The position numbers and the translations under genes are program-made. Below the pieces are notes generated by a model that made no database searches, was not told the origin of the DNA, and saw only the letters and a program-made list of their open reading frames with translations. DNA of 64,000 nucleotides from Nymphaea colorata (Eukaryota > Streptophyta > Magnoliopsida > Nymphaeales > Nymphaeaceae): contig NC_045145.1 in the NCBI RefSeq assembly GCF_008831285.2, positions 19,404,802 through 19,468,801 of the forward strand. The letters run 5' to 3'. Below are positions 27,529 through 41,208 of the stretch, in pieces (positions within the stretch are counted from its first letter, which is position 1; every line of letters begins with the position of its first letter).

Positions 27529-30500
27529 GTCCGATACTTCCTCCCTGTGACAGTATATCTAATGTTTAATGTTTAGATGGAGGGAAAAGGAGAGGATACT
27601 CATGGATGGAAAGGAAAAAAATTCTACCATGTTTTATTTATTCCTTTTTTTTTTTTTCATTGCTTTGTTGGTGGCCTTCTTTCTAGTTCTTCGCGATAGA
27701 GAATCATAGATTGACTTCTAAATAGAGCTGTATTTGGTATCTAATGGACGACGTGTTGTTTGAACTTTGAACGAAACTTAAACTAGGAGGGAAGGTAATC
27801 TTGATAGAAGAAAGATTGCGGGGATCGAAGATTGTAAGAGCTAGTACTTGAGAAATGGAAATGACCTTTCTTCATTGACTTGTTAAGTTGCTTTGATCTG
27901 CTCTAAAGTTGTAGGCAGGAGAGATTTCATATCGAGTCACCACCAACAATCCTCTCGCTCGAAATTTGAAAATATCATCGGTACCTCTTAGATCTATTGA
28001 ATTATCAGTATTTGTCTGTTAAAAGAAGATTTGGAACAAATTAGCCTAAAAAAGGTTTCTGCTAGAGGAACAGGTGAATTGTTTTGGAACATATTTTCTG
28101 TTTTCTATGAGAAAATTTATTCTACATGAGTTACATATGAACTAATCATATCTGTCACGCTTTTCTCAATAATTTAATTTCAGAAGTACATGGACTAAAG
28201 TGCACCTTTATCTCACACAATTTGTTCTGCAATGAACAGTGGATTGGCACCTAGCTAAGGTTAATGGAGAAAACTGCTTCTGACCTATTGTTCAATAAGG
28301 TTGTCTATTCCGAGATCATGAACAGTGGATTGGCACCTGAAGAAACTGCGCTACTCCATTTTGCCTCCCGAATGAATGTGATCCGCAAGACCAGAGTTGG
28401 GAATAGGCTGCACTTGTTTTTGGGCAGAAACCATGTTATGTTGCTTTCTCGAATGCCCAATCCCTTTTGTGTTTCTTTTTTCTAATTTGAAAGAGAAGAT
28501 TTCTGCATTTACCTTCTTTCGTGGAGATGAATTGGGCACCCGATTAGGGAACTGGCTCCCCACAAGACATCGACTGTTCTGAAGGTCGGCGAGACTCTCG
28601 ACGACGAGAAAGTTGGAAACAACTCTGATACTCGAATAGTTTCTTGGTCGCTTGAACTCCGCTTTCTTTTGTGTCTTTAAAAGCTGTGTCCGCGTGTGTG
28701 TGTGTGTGTGTGTGTGGGAGAGAGAGAGAGAGAGTTGGAAACTGACAGGTGGGAATCATCCTTCGCGCTGCTTCTGCATAGCACAGCCAACCTACTCTGC
28801 TAGCTCATTCCTTTTTGAAGATGGCAATTTCACTTTTCTGGCAGCAGTGAATTGTCAGCAATAGTGGCTTATAGCAACTGGGTGTCGGTGTCACTTTTGC
28901 AAGGGTTTTTGAGGTAGAACAATGAAAAGAAGCCGTGGCCGAGGAGTTCAACTCATTGGAATATATGTTTTGCCAATCTTTTTCTGATTTCTTCCTGTAG
29001 CAGTTTGCTTCTTTCATCTTCCGATGAATTTGGACTGCACCTTATGTGCAGGAAGTTTATTTTGTCCAGCCGATCAACAGACGTTCTGCAGAGAGATCTT
29101 CCATCTCTGTCATTCCCACTTGCCACCATTATGAGCATTCACGATGTACTTTTAATGAGCTGGCCATTATGCGCATTCATGATGTGCTTTTAATGAACAC
29201 TTCTTCTATCTCCTATTGAAAATTAATGGCCGCAGACCGCGATTGAGAACAAGGCTGTGCGATCCTCCGGAAGGTGGTTTGGCAGATGAATAAATCAATC
29301 AGTGGTTGTCTACTATTATATGCGGCCGCCTCCCATTCTGCTGCTGTTGAGAGACCAAAGCAGCGGACTCCATTTCTATGATCTTCGGTGATCCAAAACC
29401 TTGTGGGGTGGAAGCGAGTGTTGTCAGCTTCTGTGGCAAAAAGAAACGAGGAAAGGAGGCTGCAAAAGCAAGCATTTTCTTTTTCTGTGTAATTAAATAT
29501 TTTAAAAGTCATTAATTAATTTCTAAATGAAAATGAAAAAGACTGATATGGTCCAATCCATGATTTCGAGGATTCTGATGCTACTGTGGGTCTAATATTT
29601 AGAAATTTTTTTAGAAAAAAATTTGAAAATATTATGTATGGCCATCATTGGTCACCCTTTTTTTTTTTCCATCGATGACAGCGACGCCGTTTCATAAATT
29701 TGTCCCAACCATGAAGTTGGAACACGATCAAGATTCCTGGAATTTTATGTTAGTGTTCTTATGCTAAGTGGCTATAAAAGGTTTAAATTTGACTCAGGTC
29801 TAGTATTCATTGATCAATTTGACTCAATTGAAATGAAGTAGTCAGATCTATATTTAAACTCCATTTCATACTCTATTTTTCAAAATCGAGTTTGAATGCA
29901 ATTGTTATAAACTCCGACATTTATATGTAATCATACTGGATCTTTTTTTAATACCAGTCTGATATTGGACTCAGATTCAGTTATTAAATTGCATCAAATG
30001 TGTTTACTACTCGTATCCAAATTTCTTTATCAAATCTCACTAAATAAAGTTACACCTTAAGGAAAAGCAGCTTATGCCAGAAAAACGACATAAGTTTAAA
30101 TGCCATGACCTATATAACTTGCTTTCATGGCAAAAATTTTATTATAAAGTACCACGCTTTGGTAGGAGGCATGAAATTACAGACCTCTGATTTTTCGTAT
30201 GTGACTCGAGTTTAGCCGAGTTGAAACAAAAGGGAAGCAAGAAGATTTGAAGGGGAGACTTGCTCTTAAAAGACAAATTAGTATTCTCTCTCTCTTTCTC
30301 TCTCTCTCTCTCTATATAGATATACATATATTGTGTGTTACTCAAGCCTCGGCTCGTTCACTGTTGAGAAAAAGAACAAGTTCTCGTTGCCCATCCATGT
30401 CGGGACACCAACTCGCGTTCCATGTGCTATTTAAAAAGAAGAAACAGCGTCCAGCCAACGAGAGAAAGGACAAATTCACAGTGTCCGTGTTCACCTGGAA

Positions 30501-31534
30501 CGCACACCTGTACCATTGTCAACGTTCAAATCTACTGGGACGCGTTAAAAAATTGTGTCCAAACCAAATTTGGGTTGGCTAGAAAGGATTCTCGGGGGTG
30601 GTCAGCCAACAGAACAAAAACAGCAGAGACAGGGAGTACTGCAGGGTCCACTCAGTGGCAACCATTGTCCCTCATAGCAATGATCCTTTATTTGGCACAA
30701 GGCGTACGTTCGTAAGCTTATAGACAAGCAGCAAACACAAGAATCGATCATTCACACTCCTAGGTCAAAGCAGGAGTTTACAGTGATGTAGGTTGCCATC
30801 GTTAAACATAATCAATGAGCAAACCCTTTCTCAGCTAGAGGATCAACTCATCTGAGAGTTGATACTAATGAATAAAACATGAAAGATGGAAAGAGAATTG
30901 ATCAAACAGAAGAAAAAGGAAGAATTCCAATTACTGATCAACTGCCCGTAATGGAAGAGTGAAGACTAATCATATATAAGTAGAGGATTAAAGAAACTAA
31001 AATAGAATATAGAGATATCTGAAAATAATGGTCCAAATACCCAATGAATAAAGTGAATGAATCTAGACTAATGATTGAACCAAATGAATCACAAAAACCT
31101 GTTCATGATCGGCCATATGCATGTCTCCAACCCTTGTCGGGAAGACCTATACGGAGAAACGTAAGCTGATCACACCACTTCTCATGAAAAATGTCAAGTG
31201 TGTCGGCGTGATTTTATGCTTCTATGAAGAGTCCAAAGGTGGCTAATAGCTGTCAATTTGGTATTTCTGTTTCTGCAACCTTTTGTCTGAAACTGTAGAT
31301 AGGTTAATGATTTTTCGTTGGAAAGGTTGAAAATGCTAACAACAGCTCATAAATTGAAACCACGATTACACAATGAACAAAAGATGAGTTTCTTTGCGAA
31401 CTTTCATGTAAAGCATAATGCACATCAACATGAACTTGGTGAAAGAGCTCAGCCGCAAAGGCCATAGTTAACATCTTCTAGTGCTGAGATTATGTGAGAG
31501 GGGAGGTGAGGAGAGAAGGAAAATCATTAAGAAC
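27529..31534. other. Spacer, simple repeats, no supported gene
   Basis: The likely 3'-UTR of the MIZ1-like gene is followed by AT-rich spacer. It includes a 21-bp direct repeat (28232-28252 and 28318-28338, ATGAACAGTGGATTGGCACCT), a GT/GA microsatellite at about 28695-28733 and a TC tract followed by TATA at about 30284-30316. Short open frames match no family I recognise. Confidence 0.5.
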
Positions 31535-31767
31535 TGTTAAGGAAATTGGTAAGAGCGACAAATCCATTGGAGAAGATAACGACAATCAGAAAAAAGATGA
31601 AGAGCTGGTAATTGAAGATTATCTAATCTAGGCAAGAAAGATGTTGCCTATGATAAAAACAAAATTTTTTCCTATAAAAGGAACTCAATTCTGTCATTGT
31701 ATATCATCTTCTTCTTCATCAATAAGAATACAGTCTGAGTGCCTTCTAGCCGTGGACGTAGGCTTTA
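31535..31767 (+). repeat. 5' LTR of the copia element
   Basis: It shares the blocks GATGAAGAGCTG, TCTAATCTAGGCAAGAAAG, TTGCCTATGATAAAA, GGAACTCAATTCTGTCATTG and GTGCCTTCTAGCCGTGGA with 36683-36946. It probably starts TGTTAAGG at 31535. The 3' end lacks the ACA seen in the other LTR, so the junction with the primer-binding site is slightly eroded. Confidence 0.75.
31673..31680 (+). promoter_or_regulatory. TATA box of the 5' LTR
   Basis: TATAAAAG inside the LTR, in the part conserved between both LTRs, is a likely core promoter for retrotransposon transcription. The same motif is present in the 3' LTR as CATAAAAGG. Confidence 0.5.
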
Positions 31768-31779
31768 TTGTATCAGAGA
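31768..31779 (+). other. Primer-binding site of the copia element
   Basis: TTGTATCAGAGA follows the 5' LTR directly and differs only slightly from TGGTATCAGAGC, the initiator-Met tRNA site used by most plant copia elements. The match supports both the family call and the LTR boundary. Confidence 0.7.
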
Positions 31780-32860
31780 TGAAAAACAGACTGTGTCCTT
31801 CATCAAAAATCACTCTGCTCACAATGGTTTTTCTGTTGCTGGAATACTGGTAGAACAGAGGAAGAACAGAGCACTTTTGGCTGTCTGATTCACAAACCAA
31901 ATCAATCACTATAGGTGTCGAGCAGCAGTTCATATGATTTATGAATATCTGTAGATCATTTCAGTGGATTTGCAGATTTTTTGAAACATCGAGGAAGTAG
32001 CGCTTCAATTTTGAAACGCCGCTGGTTGCAAAACAGGACAAACAGGGCAGCAACTGTTTTTCGCCCCATGTTTCCAACAACCGGCATCATCCTCATAGGT
32101 GATTTCTCTATGCGAAATTACTCCTTGAAGAATCGCCACTCTATTACGCTTCAAATAGTACCAAGCACGACAAATTTCGTGCTTCGAAATGGCTGCAATC
32201 GTTGATTTTTCCAATGTCTCTTCTGTTGCGTTCTGCTGCTGTGAGGCAACGCTGTTTGCCGTTTCTTCTTTTCCATCGGCCAGCGTCTTTGATTCAGGTG
32301 ATCTCTCAGTGATATACTATCACGAGCAGGAACTATTTTTTTACTACGCTTCCATCGGTATCAAGCTCGACCAGGTTCGTGCTTGAAAACTTTAGTTTTT
32401 TTTGTCGCCATTCCTGGTGATGTTTTTCATTCGTCCTTCCTCCTGCTTATCATTTTATCGGCAACTGTTTACTGTCTCTCTTGCTGCTGTAAAAAATTTA
32501 GATGGCATCTTCTTTCATGCTTATTTTTCCTTATCCTTGTACTATCAATGTTGCAAACTTCATCTCCCTGGAGCTGAAAATTTTCTCCTATAAAAAACAC
32601 AAATTTTGGCATTGATTGAGAGCCAAGATCTACAAAGATTTTTGATGGCAAAGTTATTACTCCATCAGAATTCATTGATGATTTTTCTTCTCAAAAAGAG
32701 CCCAATCCTCATTTTACTGCATGAAGAAAAACTGATCGCCTAATCAACATTCTCTCAAAAGTCAAAAGTCGTGTGAAAGAGAATTTCATCTCAGGCATTT
32801 GCTCACTTCACTTAAAAAGAATGATGATTCTGTAAACATATAGGAAAATTCAAACGTGTA

Positions 32861-35800
32861 TGTGATGATATTTCAGCTATTGGAAAATCTGTTGATGAGG
32901 GGGCACAAGTTTACTGGTTGCTTCAAGGGCTTGGAGAAGGATATGAAGCCTTTATTGCATTCATGCTTCGACCACCTACATTGCCATATGACGAGGTTGT
33001 TTCTCTTCTTCAAAGTTTCGACTCACGATTAAAAAGTTTCACTTCTCCTATCATGGCAATGGCACACCAACAATCTGGACGAGGATGTGGGCGTGCACGC
33101 GGCTATAGAGGGCGTGGATATTATTAAGGTCGTGGACACTATCGAAATCAGACACATGAAAATTCTTCTTCTAATGGTGATGAATAGAAAAGCAAAAGCT
33201 CTTGTTTGTCAAATCTGTGGTCAGAAATATCACTCTGCCATCAGTGAACGATTTAATCATGCTTCTCAAGCCGAAGATGCCCAACAAGCACTCGCTGCTA
33301 TTACTATTGATGATACAAACAACTCAGAATGGTTAGCCGATACTAGAACATCCGCTCACATGACTGGGAACCCTGGTAAGATTTCTAAAATCTCTGCTTA
33401 TCATGGAAGTGATCATGTTGTTGTTGGAGATGGCATGTCTTTTTCTATAACTCATATTGATAACAATGACATTGATATGAATGGATCATCAATTCCTCTT
33501 TTTCATGCTCTATATGTTCCAAAACTATGGAAAGACTTACTTTTGTCAGTCAATTAAGTGAGTTACCATATGTTTTTGAGTTTTCCTCCTCATGTTGCCT
33601 TATAAAGGACATGAGAACAGGGAAAATAGTAGCGCAGGGCAGCAAGCGTGATGGAGTCTATACCATCGTAAGGTCAGGCACACAATATGTTTTCCATCTA
33701 GATTTCGGCGTGTTTCAAAAGAACAATGACACTTCAGATTAGGACATCCCCATACTGGCGTTGTGAGACATTTGCAGTAGAAAAATCTGATCGATGTTTG
33801 CTTTTTAGTTTCTACAACTTCTATTTTTCATAGCTACCAACTTGGCAAATCATGTAGGTTGCCGTTTCTTGAACGAGAAAATAAATTTGTTGAACTTTTT
33901 GAAAAAATTCACTCGAATTTGTGGGGACCAATGCCCGTTTGTTCACATTTTGGCTATCAGTACTATGTGATCTTTGTTGATGAGCATTCTAGATTCACTT
34001 GGCTATACCCCTTGAAGTCGAAATCCAATTTTTTTATTTGTTTTTAGCATTTTCAAAAATATGTTAAAACATAATTTAATAAGTGGATAAAAGTTTTTCA
34101 ATCAGATGAAGGGGGAGAATACACGAGCACAAGATTTAGAGATCACCTAAAATCTCTTAGAACAAAACAACAGTTTTCTTGTCCTTACACTAAACAACAC
34201 AACGGTATCGCAGAAATAAAACATTGCAACATCACAGAATTGGGTTTGACCATGATGTTGCACGCCAACGTCCCCAAGCGTTTCTTGTTTGAGGCTTTTA
34301 GCAGTGTTGTCTTTCTCATTAATAGGCTACCATCATCTTCTCTAAAAACGGATTCTCCTTACTTGAAGCTTTTTGGGTGGCATCCTAAGTATGATTTTCT
34401 TCGTGTTTTTGAATGTCGATGTTTCCCTTATTTGAGAGACTATGCACGAGATAAATTGGAGCCTCAATCATTGCCGTGTGTCTTTCTTGGGTACAGTGAC
34501 AGTCACAAAGGATATCGCTGCTTATATCTGGCTACTGGAAAAATGTTTATCTCTCGACATGTTTGTTTTGATGAACATTTTTTTCCTTATAAAAATCCTG
34601 CAAAATTATATGATGGAGATTCTCTAACTTCTAATTTAATTTCTTTCGATGAGGAACAACCGGTTTCTGAAGATAATAGTTCTACTCGAACAAATGATGC
34701 TCGTGAGGAAGAAAGAAGTGGGATTGACACATACTCTCAGTTTCAAGAGGCTTCCATTGACAATATGACGTTAAATGGGGAGTTGGTTCACAATCAGCCA
34801 AGCAACTCCAATCAAGGTGAACATGAGACAGTCATAACTGAAAGCATGGAACGAAATATCACTATGCCAGGCAATGCAGTCCATAATCAGACGAAAAATT
34901 TGGAACAAGATCAAAGCAGACATGGAATACTTGACCACGACCAAAAGCTTTGAACAAGGTACTACTTCTCCTGCCATGGTTAGAACAATGGTCACCAAAA
35001 CGATGGTGGGAACTTTCAAGCTTAATCCCAAATATGCCAACTTACATGTCTTGTATCAAGATATTTCCAAAGAACCTTCAAGTATTAATGAAGCTCTTGG
35101 GAAACCAGACTGGAAAAAGGCTATGGACAAAGAAATTAAAGTCTTAGATGAAAATCAAATATGGAGACTTGTACCCCTATGGTCCCAAGATGAATCTAGT
35201 TGGATTGAAATGAGTGTTTAAAATTAAACTCAAATTAGATGGGACGTTGAAAAAACTTAAAGCTAGACTTGTTGCTCGAGGGTTTACTAAAAAAGAAGGA
35301 ATTGATTTCCATAAAACCTTTCTCTATTAGTTCGTCCTACCACTTTTAGAATGATTCTCTCCATTGCTACTGTTAGACGGTGGGAATTGAGGCAGCTAGA
35401 TATCGAGAATGTTTTTTTACATGGTACTATTCATGAAGATGTATACATGAGGCAACCTCCAGGGTATGAAGATAAAACGAAACCGGAATATGTTTGTAAA
35501 TTACAACGAGCTATTTACGGTCTAAAACAGGCATGGCGAGCGTAGTATGCTAGATTAAGCAGTTTCCTTCTTGATTATGGTTTTACTATTAGTGTGGTTG
35601 ATACATTCATGTTTACATTACATCAAAAATAAAAAACTCTTGTGTTTCTCGTGTATGTTGATGACATGATCCTAACTGGAAATTGTTCCATATTCTTGTA
35701 AAGTTTTGTTAATGCTTTTTGCATGTAATTTTTCGTCAAAGATCTTGAGAGGCTAAGCTATTTTTTAGGAGTTGAAGTGACTTGTACAAAACAAGGAATT

Positions 35801-36325
35801 CTCTTAATTCTCTTATGTCAAACCAAATATGCTAAAGACATTCTTGAAAGAGCAAAGATCGAGGATTGCAAACCAAGTACCACGCCAATGAGCCCAAAAA
35901 CGCCGCAGTATAAAGATGACGAAGAGAAATTTGATAATCCTACTCTCTATAGGCAAATAGTTGTTTCTTTGCAATACTTACTCTAACACAACCAGACATT
36001 TCTTTTGTTGTTAATTATGTTAGTCAGTTTATGCATGAGTCATTACATATTCATTATCAAATGGTCAAAAGGATTCTACGGTACATCAAAGGATCTATAC
36101 ACATGGAACTAAACATATTGATGCAAAGCACTCTTGATTTATATGTTTTTTCAGATTCAGACTGGGCAGGATGTTCTCAATCTATGCGATCCACTATAGG
36201 ATTTTGTGTTTTTCTTGGTGCTAATTGCGTGTCTTGGGGTGCTAAGAAGCAAAACAACATAGTCAGATCAAGTACTGAGGCTGAATACAAAGCAATGGCA
36301 TCAACAGTAGCAGAACTTACATGAC
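32861..36325 (+). pseudogene. Broken copia gag-pol polyprotein gene
   Basis: Fragments in order: Gag C-terminal part (about 32880-33127, ending at a premature stop at 33125); a degenerate zinc knuckle with CQICGQKYH near 33208; protease near 33330, where the catalytic triad reads Asp-Thr-Arg instead of Asp-Thr-Gly; integrase core (about 33880-34600) with a stop at 34045 in the frame; reverse transcriptase (about 35090-35700) retaining the YVDD motif near 35655 but with stops at 35543 and 35629; RNase H (about 36130-36325) with SSTEAEYKA. Several frame changes also occur. Since the active-site change and the stops are spread through all domains, the copy is inactive. Confidence 0.88.
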
Positions 36326-36682
36326 AATTCTTAATGAAGGACATTGGAATTCAGATTATCAAAGTTCTAATTTTACACTGTGACAACAAGAGCTTTCTTT
36401 ATATGACGGCAAATCCGGTGTTTCATAATAAAAGCAAGCACATTCAAATTGACTTTCATTACGTAAGAGAGTGAATTGCTAAAAAACAACTTGAGACTAA
36501 GTATATTTCAACCAATATCAAGTTGCCGATCTTTTTACCAAAAGCCTATCAAAGCGTATTTTCAATCTTCTCAAGAGCAAACTCGGCCTCCAAGAAAGTT
36601 GACTCAGTTTGAATTGGAACTCAATTCTGTCATTGAAATGCGACAATTTTGGGATCCCATTGAACAGCGACTCGGTTTCAAC

Positions 36683-36946
36683 AAGATGAAGAGCTGATAA
36701 TTAAAGATTATGATCGGATGAAAAAGGCAGAAAGATCTGAAGATAAGGAAAGGCGACAATTTTGGGATCAATCAAAGATTTTATCTAATCTAGGCAAGAA
36801 AGTTGTTGCCTATGATAAAACTTAAAATTTTTCCCCATAAAAGGAACTCAATATTTTTCCCTATGAAAGAAACTCAATTCTGTCATTGTATATCATCTTT
36901 AAAAATACAGTCTGAGTGCCTTCTAGCCGTGGATGTAGGCTTTAAC
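36683..36946 (+). repeat. 3' LTR of the copia element, rearranged
   Basis: It carries the same blocks as the 5' LTR and ends GGCTTTAACA. Compared with the 5' copy it has an extra stretch after GATGAAGAGCTG and an internal duplication of about 30 bp containing AAAGGAACTCAAT / GAAAGAAACTCAAT. The first 50 or so bases of the 5' LTR have no clear counterpart here. Confidence 0.75.
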
Positions 36947-38802
36947 AAGCTGAGCCACGTTAAATCTGTCTTCCTCGTTCTCTTTTACATTTTCTTTAAG
37001 AACATGATAAGTGGTTAGGCCATCAACATCTCCCATACCTGGTATGGTCGTTCCAATAATGAACCATGCCTCCGTTTCTTGGAGATTGAACCACCCCCGC
37101 CCCCTCATCGTTGGCTCAATTCCCTAGATCTTGAAGGCACAATTTCAAACATTTTCCTTTCATGATGCCTCGTTTTTTCAATTCTGTTCCCACTGGCCCT
37201 TGAATGGATTGCGTCACTTTCACATTGTATCCTTACTTCTCCAGGAGTCTCCCAGTGATTGAGACCAAGCGGTGATATGCAGATAGGTCCTTGATTATGG
37301 TGGTTCATCCTGAAGTCATCGACTCACATCCAACTCCTCAGTTTCACCACGGCCTGCTGCAACTACTAAAGCAATCTCATTGTGCAATTTGCAGATCGAC
37401 TAAAGCTTAAAGATTTCAGCAGCGCAGGCATCCCATTGAAGCGCATAGTGAATTAAAGAATTGAAAAAACATCCAGAAGAAGTATAAGAAGTAGAAAGCA
37501 TGAAATTGCCAGAACGTTTGGGATTATTTGATAGGGAAGAAACATAGTTCACACTCTTTTGTGCCCATAATTCAGAGCAAAAGGAAATATGCTCTGTCTT
37601 AGAGTAGAGCAGAGAACAACAGGGAAAGCTGTAAAGAAGAAGACAACGAAAATTGCAGTAAAGAGAAGATGCCTTCTTACTTCACACAGAGAATTACAGA
37701 ATTTTTATAGACTGTAGAATAAATATCTGATGACAATTCTTATTTTGCCCTTCTACAAAGAATCGTATATGCAGGACTCATAAATATCTCCTGGGAAAAT
37801 ATATATCAACTTCTGACGAATGGAACTGCAATTGTACTGAATATTCTCCACTTTCTGTTTCTTCCAGATTTGATACGTCTTCATACCCAAATCATAATGG
37901 ATCAAGCGAGATACTTTTGGAGGCTTCCATCAAAGCACTGGCTCTACATGAATGATTTTCTTCTCAACAGTTCTGTGCCGTTCCATGCAAGAGAATGCTA
38001 GCTAATCAAGAACAAGCTTTGAAGGGCACATTTGATCCACCAAACGCATAGCTGAAATCAGGGGGACATTAGGAAGAACTGTACTGGTAGGGGGTACATC
38101 TTTTGCCTAGAGACCAGAAGGGTACCACTAGAACAAAGACAAGTTGTATATTGCTAGAACTGAGTATCAAGAAAGGGGAGTCGGCTAACTACTGTGATGT
38201 TGGCACACACTTTTTATTATTAGAGAAAAGGTAGTCGCATGCACATGATGTTACAAGACATCAGGCTGTCATGCATACTTTTTAGCTATCTGCCACATGC
38301 TAAACTTAGTGATTGATGTCTCGTTTTCATTATTCCTTCATAAATTATTTAAAATCATAGTGATTTCAATGTGCAAGTCGCTATCTGCATAAAACATGTA
38401 TGAGACATTAGAAACAACTTGCTAATGCGTTTAATGAGTTTCTTGACGCCGAAGCTTGAAAGAACTAAAAACAGATGAAGATAATGAATGCATTTGGTGA
38501 GTAGCACCATGTCTTTTGTTAATGACATAGAAGCACCAAAAAAACCACTTGGTCTGAGTCGCCGACAGAGCAGTAGAAGACACAAACTGGAAGGCCGACT
38601 GCGCACTAAGTTTGGCGAGGTTCTTTCTCTCTTCGTCTGTCTCTGTCTCTCTCTCCCTAGAATGCCAAAAGGCATGTAGGATAGCTAGTCGGGCAGGGTG
38701 ACGCGTAGTGGAGAAATGTTGGTATGAGTTAAGGGGTGCCTCTTGGTGGTTTACTGGCCTTGTATCGGTGCTAACCTCTATTTGGCTTTTCTTATAATGT
38801 TA

Positions 38803-38854
<52 letters not shown>

Positions 38855-39240
38855 GAACAATTGTGGGGTTGCAATTCATGACAGTCAAATACAGGAGGCC
38901 CCGTCGAATTCCTATCCGATACAGTGGAAAATGACAGAATGTTCAAACCAGATCCGGCCCATTAGATTGAAAATGAGCACTCATGTCTTCTGTGGTCAAG
39001 CTTGGGCTCTTGAGAGGGCCGAAGATGATGAAGCAACAAGCGAGAAACGGAGCAAGAAGTGAGCCAACTCGGCCCACGCGCCCTTCCGATCTCTCTCACG
39101 AAGGCAGCCAAATTTTCCAAGTTTTCAAATCTCAGTCTCATGGACAATTTCAAAAGTCTCTCACCAGCGATTCCAGGTATCGATCATCCAACGTCAACTG
39201 GCAACTGATCTGCTGCACAAATTTGGCTCATAAATTCTCT
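36947..39240. other. Spacer downstream of the Dof gene
   Basis: No gene is supported. Open frames are short and unrelated to known families. The only notable structure is the TC microsatellite at 38804-38853. The last few hundred bases probably include the Dof 3'-UTR (minus strand). Confidence 0.5.
38804..38853. repeat. (TC)n microsatellite
   Basis: About 25 uninterrupted TC units. Confidence 0.95.
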
Positions 39241-41081
39241 TCATCCATTCGATGAGCTTCCGTATTTGGAACCGGAAGAAACCGAAGCATCGCATGATTC
39301 GCCATCAAAGCAATAGTAGGCAGGTGGGTAGCCACCATGAGGCCACCCCAGCAAGCTGCTGAAGCCCTCCTGGTTCACCTCCTCCAGATTCAACTCTTCC
39401 ATTCCATGACCCCACGATCCACTTGGAGCAGAGGAGGAAGAAGGCAAAGAATGCCCACAGAGAAACCCATCAAGTACTTGGCCCCCCTGGTCCTTGATGA
39501 ACACCGCCGCCTTTGGCTTTCTTTTTCTGCGGCCGGAGCCGACGGGCAGGTTCCTCTGGTTGCCGCCATTGGTCCAGAACCGCTGGCACCTCCTGCAGAA
39601 GTGCCTCGGCTGGGTGGTGCTGTAATTGTTGAAGTAGCAGAACTTGGTGTCCGCGCTATCGCACCTTGGGCACTTAGCCGTCCTGTCCACCCCGGACTTG
39701 TCCTTTGGTGTTACTCTCTTCCCATCTCCATCTCCATCTCCATCTCCCTGCCCTGCTTCGCTTGCTGGCTTTTGATACTCTCCTCTCGTAGCAGTTGGCG
39801 AAGGGGACGATCGTTCTCCTTCTTTATCAGATTCAGTACGGTCTTCCCTCTCAGATGCTGCTTCCTGATTCATCACATCAACATATCAGAGAGTGAGAGA
39901 GAGGGGGGACAGAGAAAGAGAGAGAGAGCAAGCGAGAGAGAGAAAGGGAGGGAGAACAAATTAATAATTGCCTGGTGGAGCAAACATCAGAAGGTGAAGC
40001 CTTGTTGTGCAAACTTGAGCTTGTGCCCTGAGTGTTCTTGCAAGGTTAGTACAAATACATACTTACCAGTAACTGTAACCATCGACAAGACCTACCCTTA
40101 TTTTAAAGAGGTATAATCAGGTTGAACAACCCATTTTAGCATCAAAATCCGGTTTTGAGACATGAAACAGGATTTAATTGTTCCAAAGAAAAAATGAAGA
40201 ACATCGTCTGTATATTTGTAGGTCTTACTGCAGAAATCGACATCATTGCAAAGTTTTATCACCAATTCCACTTTTAACTACTTAACTATTTGCGATTCAG
40301 GATCGACTTTGCACTTGATCGTCCAAGACAAGCTTGCGAAGGATCAGACTGAAAACTGCTGAACGCATGACCAGCAGACTCAGAGAAATCCCAAACGCCC
40401 AACTAAAATTTTATCTTTTTGAATCACTAATCGAAGTACTAGCACCCAAAAAGGACAACCGTTGTGAAAGAAAGATCTAGCCCATTTTAATTCCAGCCCA
40501 AGTTACAGATGAATTGTAAATACATGAAGCGGCAAGTCTGAGCTGCGAACAGAAGGATGAAGCATTAAGTAGTCTTGAAAAGCACGAGGAAAAAAATTGC
40601 AGTTAAAAAAAGTTGGAGTAAACAAATGAAAAAATATATTTTGTGATTAAAAATGCCGTTTTGATTAAGCGATTTTTTGTCATTTTCTTTCCTGTACAAG
40701 TCCACAGCTCACACACAAAGGCATACACAGACACACACATATACACAAACTGTGGGCGTGTAGATTCTGAAATTATGTGGACTAATGTCTGTGAAATCTA
40801 GGGGCTCTCTACTATTGTTCCCATTTTTCGGTTTTTTACACAGATCCAACCATATGAAACAAATGTAAAGTATCCAAAACTATATATTGAACAAATAATG
40901 AAAATATAATGCATACATTGGAATTTACGAAGAAATAATGTTCCGTTTCCTGACTCACAAAATCCGATCACATTGCATTTTCACCAATATTCTCTTATTT
41001 CTACATTTTTTGCAATTTCAGATCTATTTATGTAGCCTTTTTTTTTTTGAAAAGTTACTCATTAAACATTCACATGGTTAA

Positions 41082-41126
<45 letters not shown>

Positions 41127-41168
41127 GTAACTGGCACTTCTTATCCCCAAAATTTTAGTTCTCTCTCT

Positions 41169-41208
<40 letters not shown>

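Larger units (their letters stand above)
31535..36946 (+). mobile_element. Degenerate Ty1/copia LTR retrotransposon
   Basis: A 5.4-kb element with two related LTRs, a primer-binding site and a broken gag-pol region in copia order: Gag, protease, integrase, reverse transcriptase, RNase H. Domain order (integrase before reverse transcriptase) fixes the superfamily. The frame is broken by several stops and shifts, so it cannot act on its own. No target-site duplication could be identified: the left end is placed by the first TG before the shared LTR sequence and is approximate. It occupies the spacer between the MIZ1-like and Dof genes. Confidence 0.9.

Noticed and set aside
39337-40116. 259-codon frame on the plus strand over the Dof finger exon
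   Set aside because: It is the antisense shadow of the GC-rich Dof exon, lacks domains, and the minus strand has the real zinc finger with matching splice sites.
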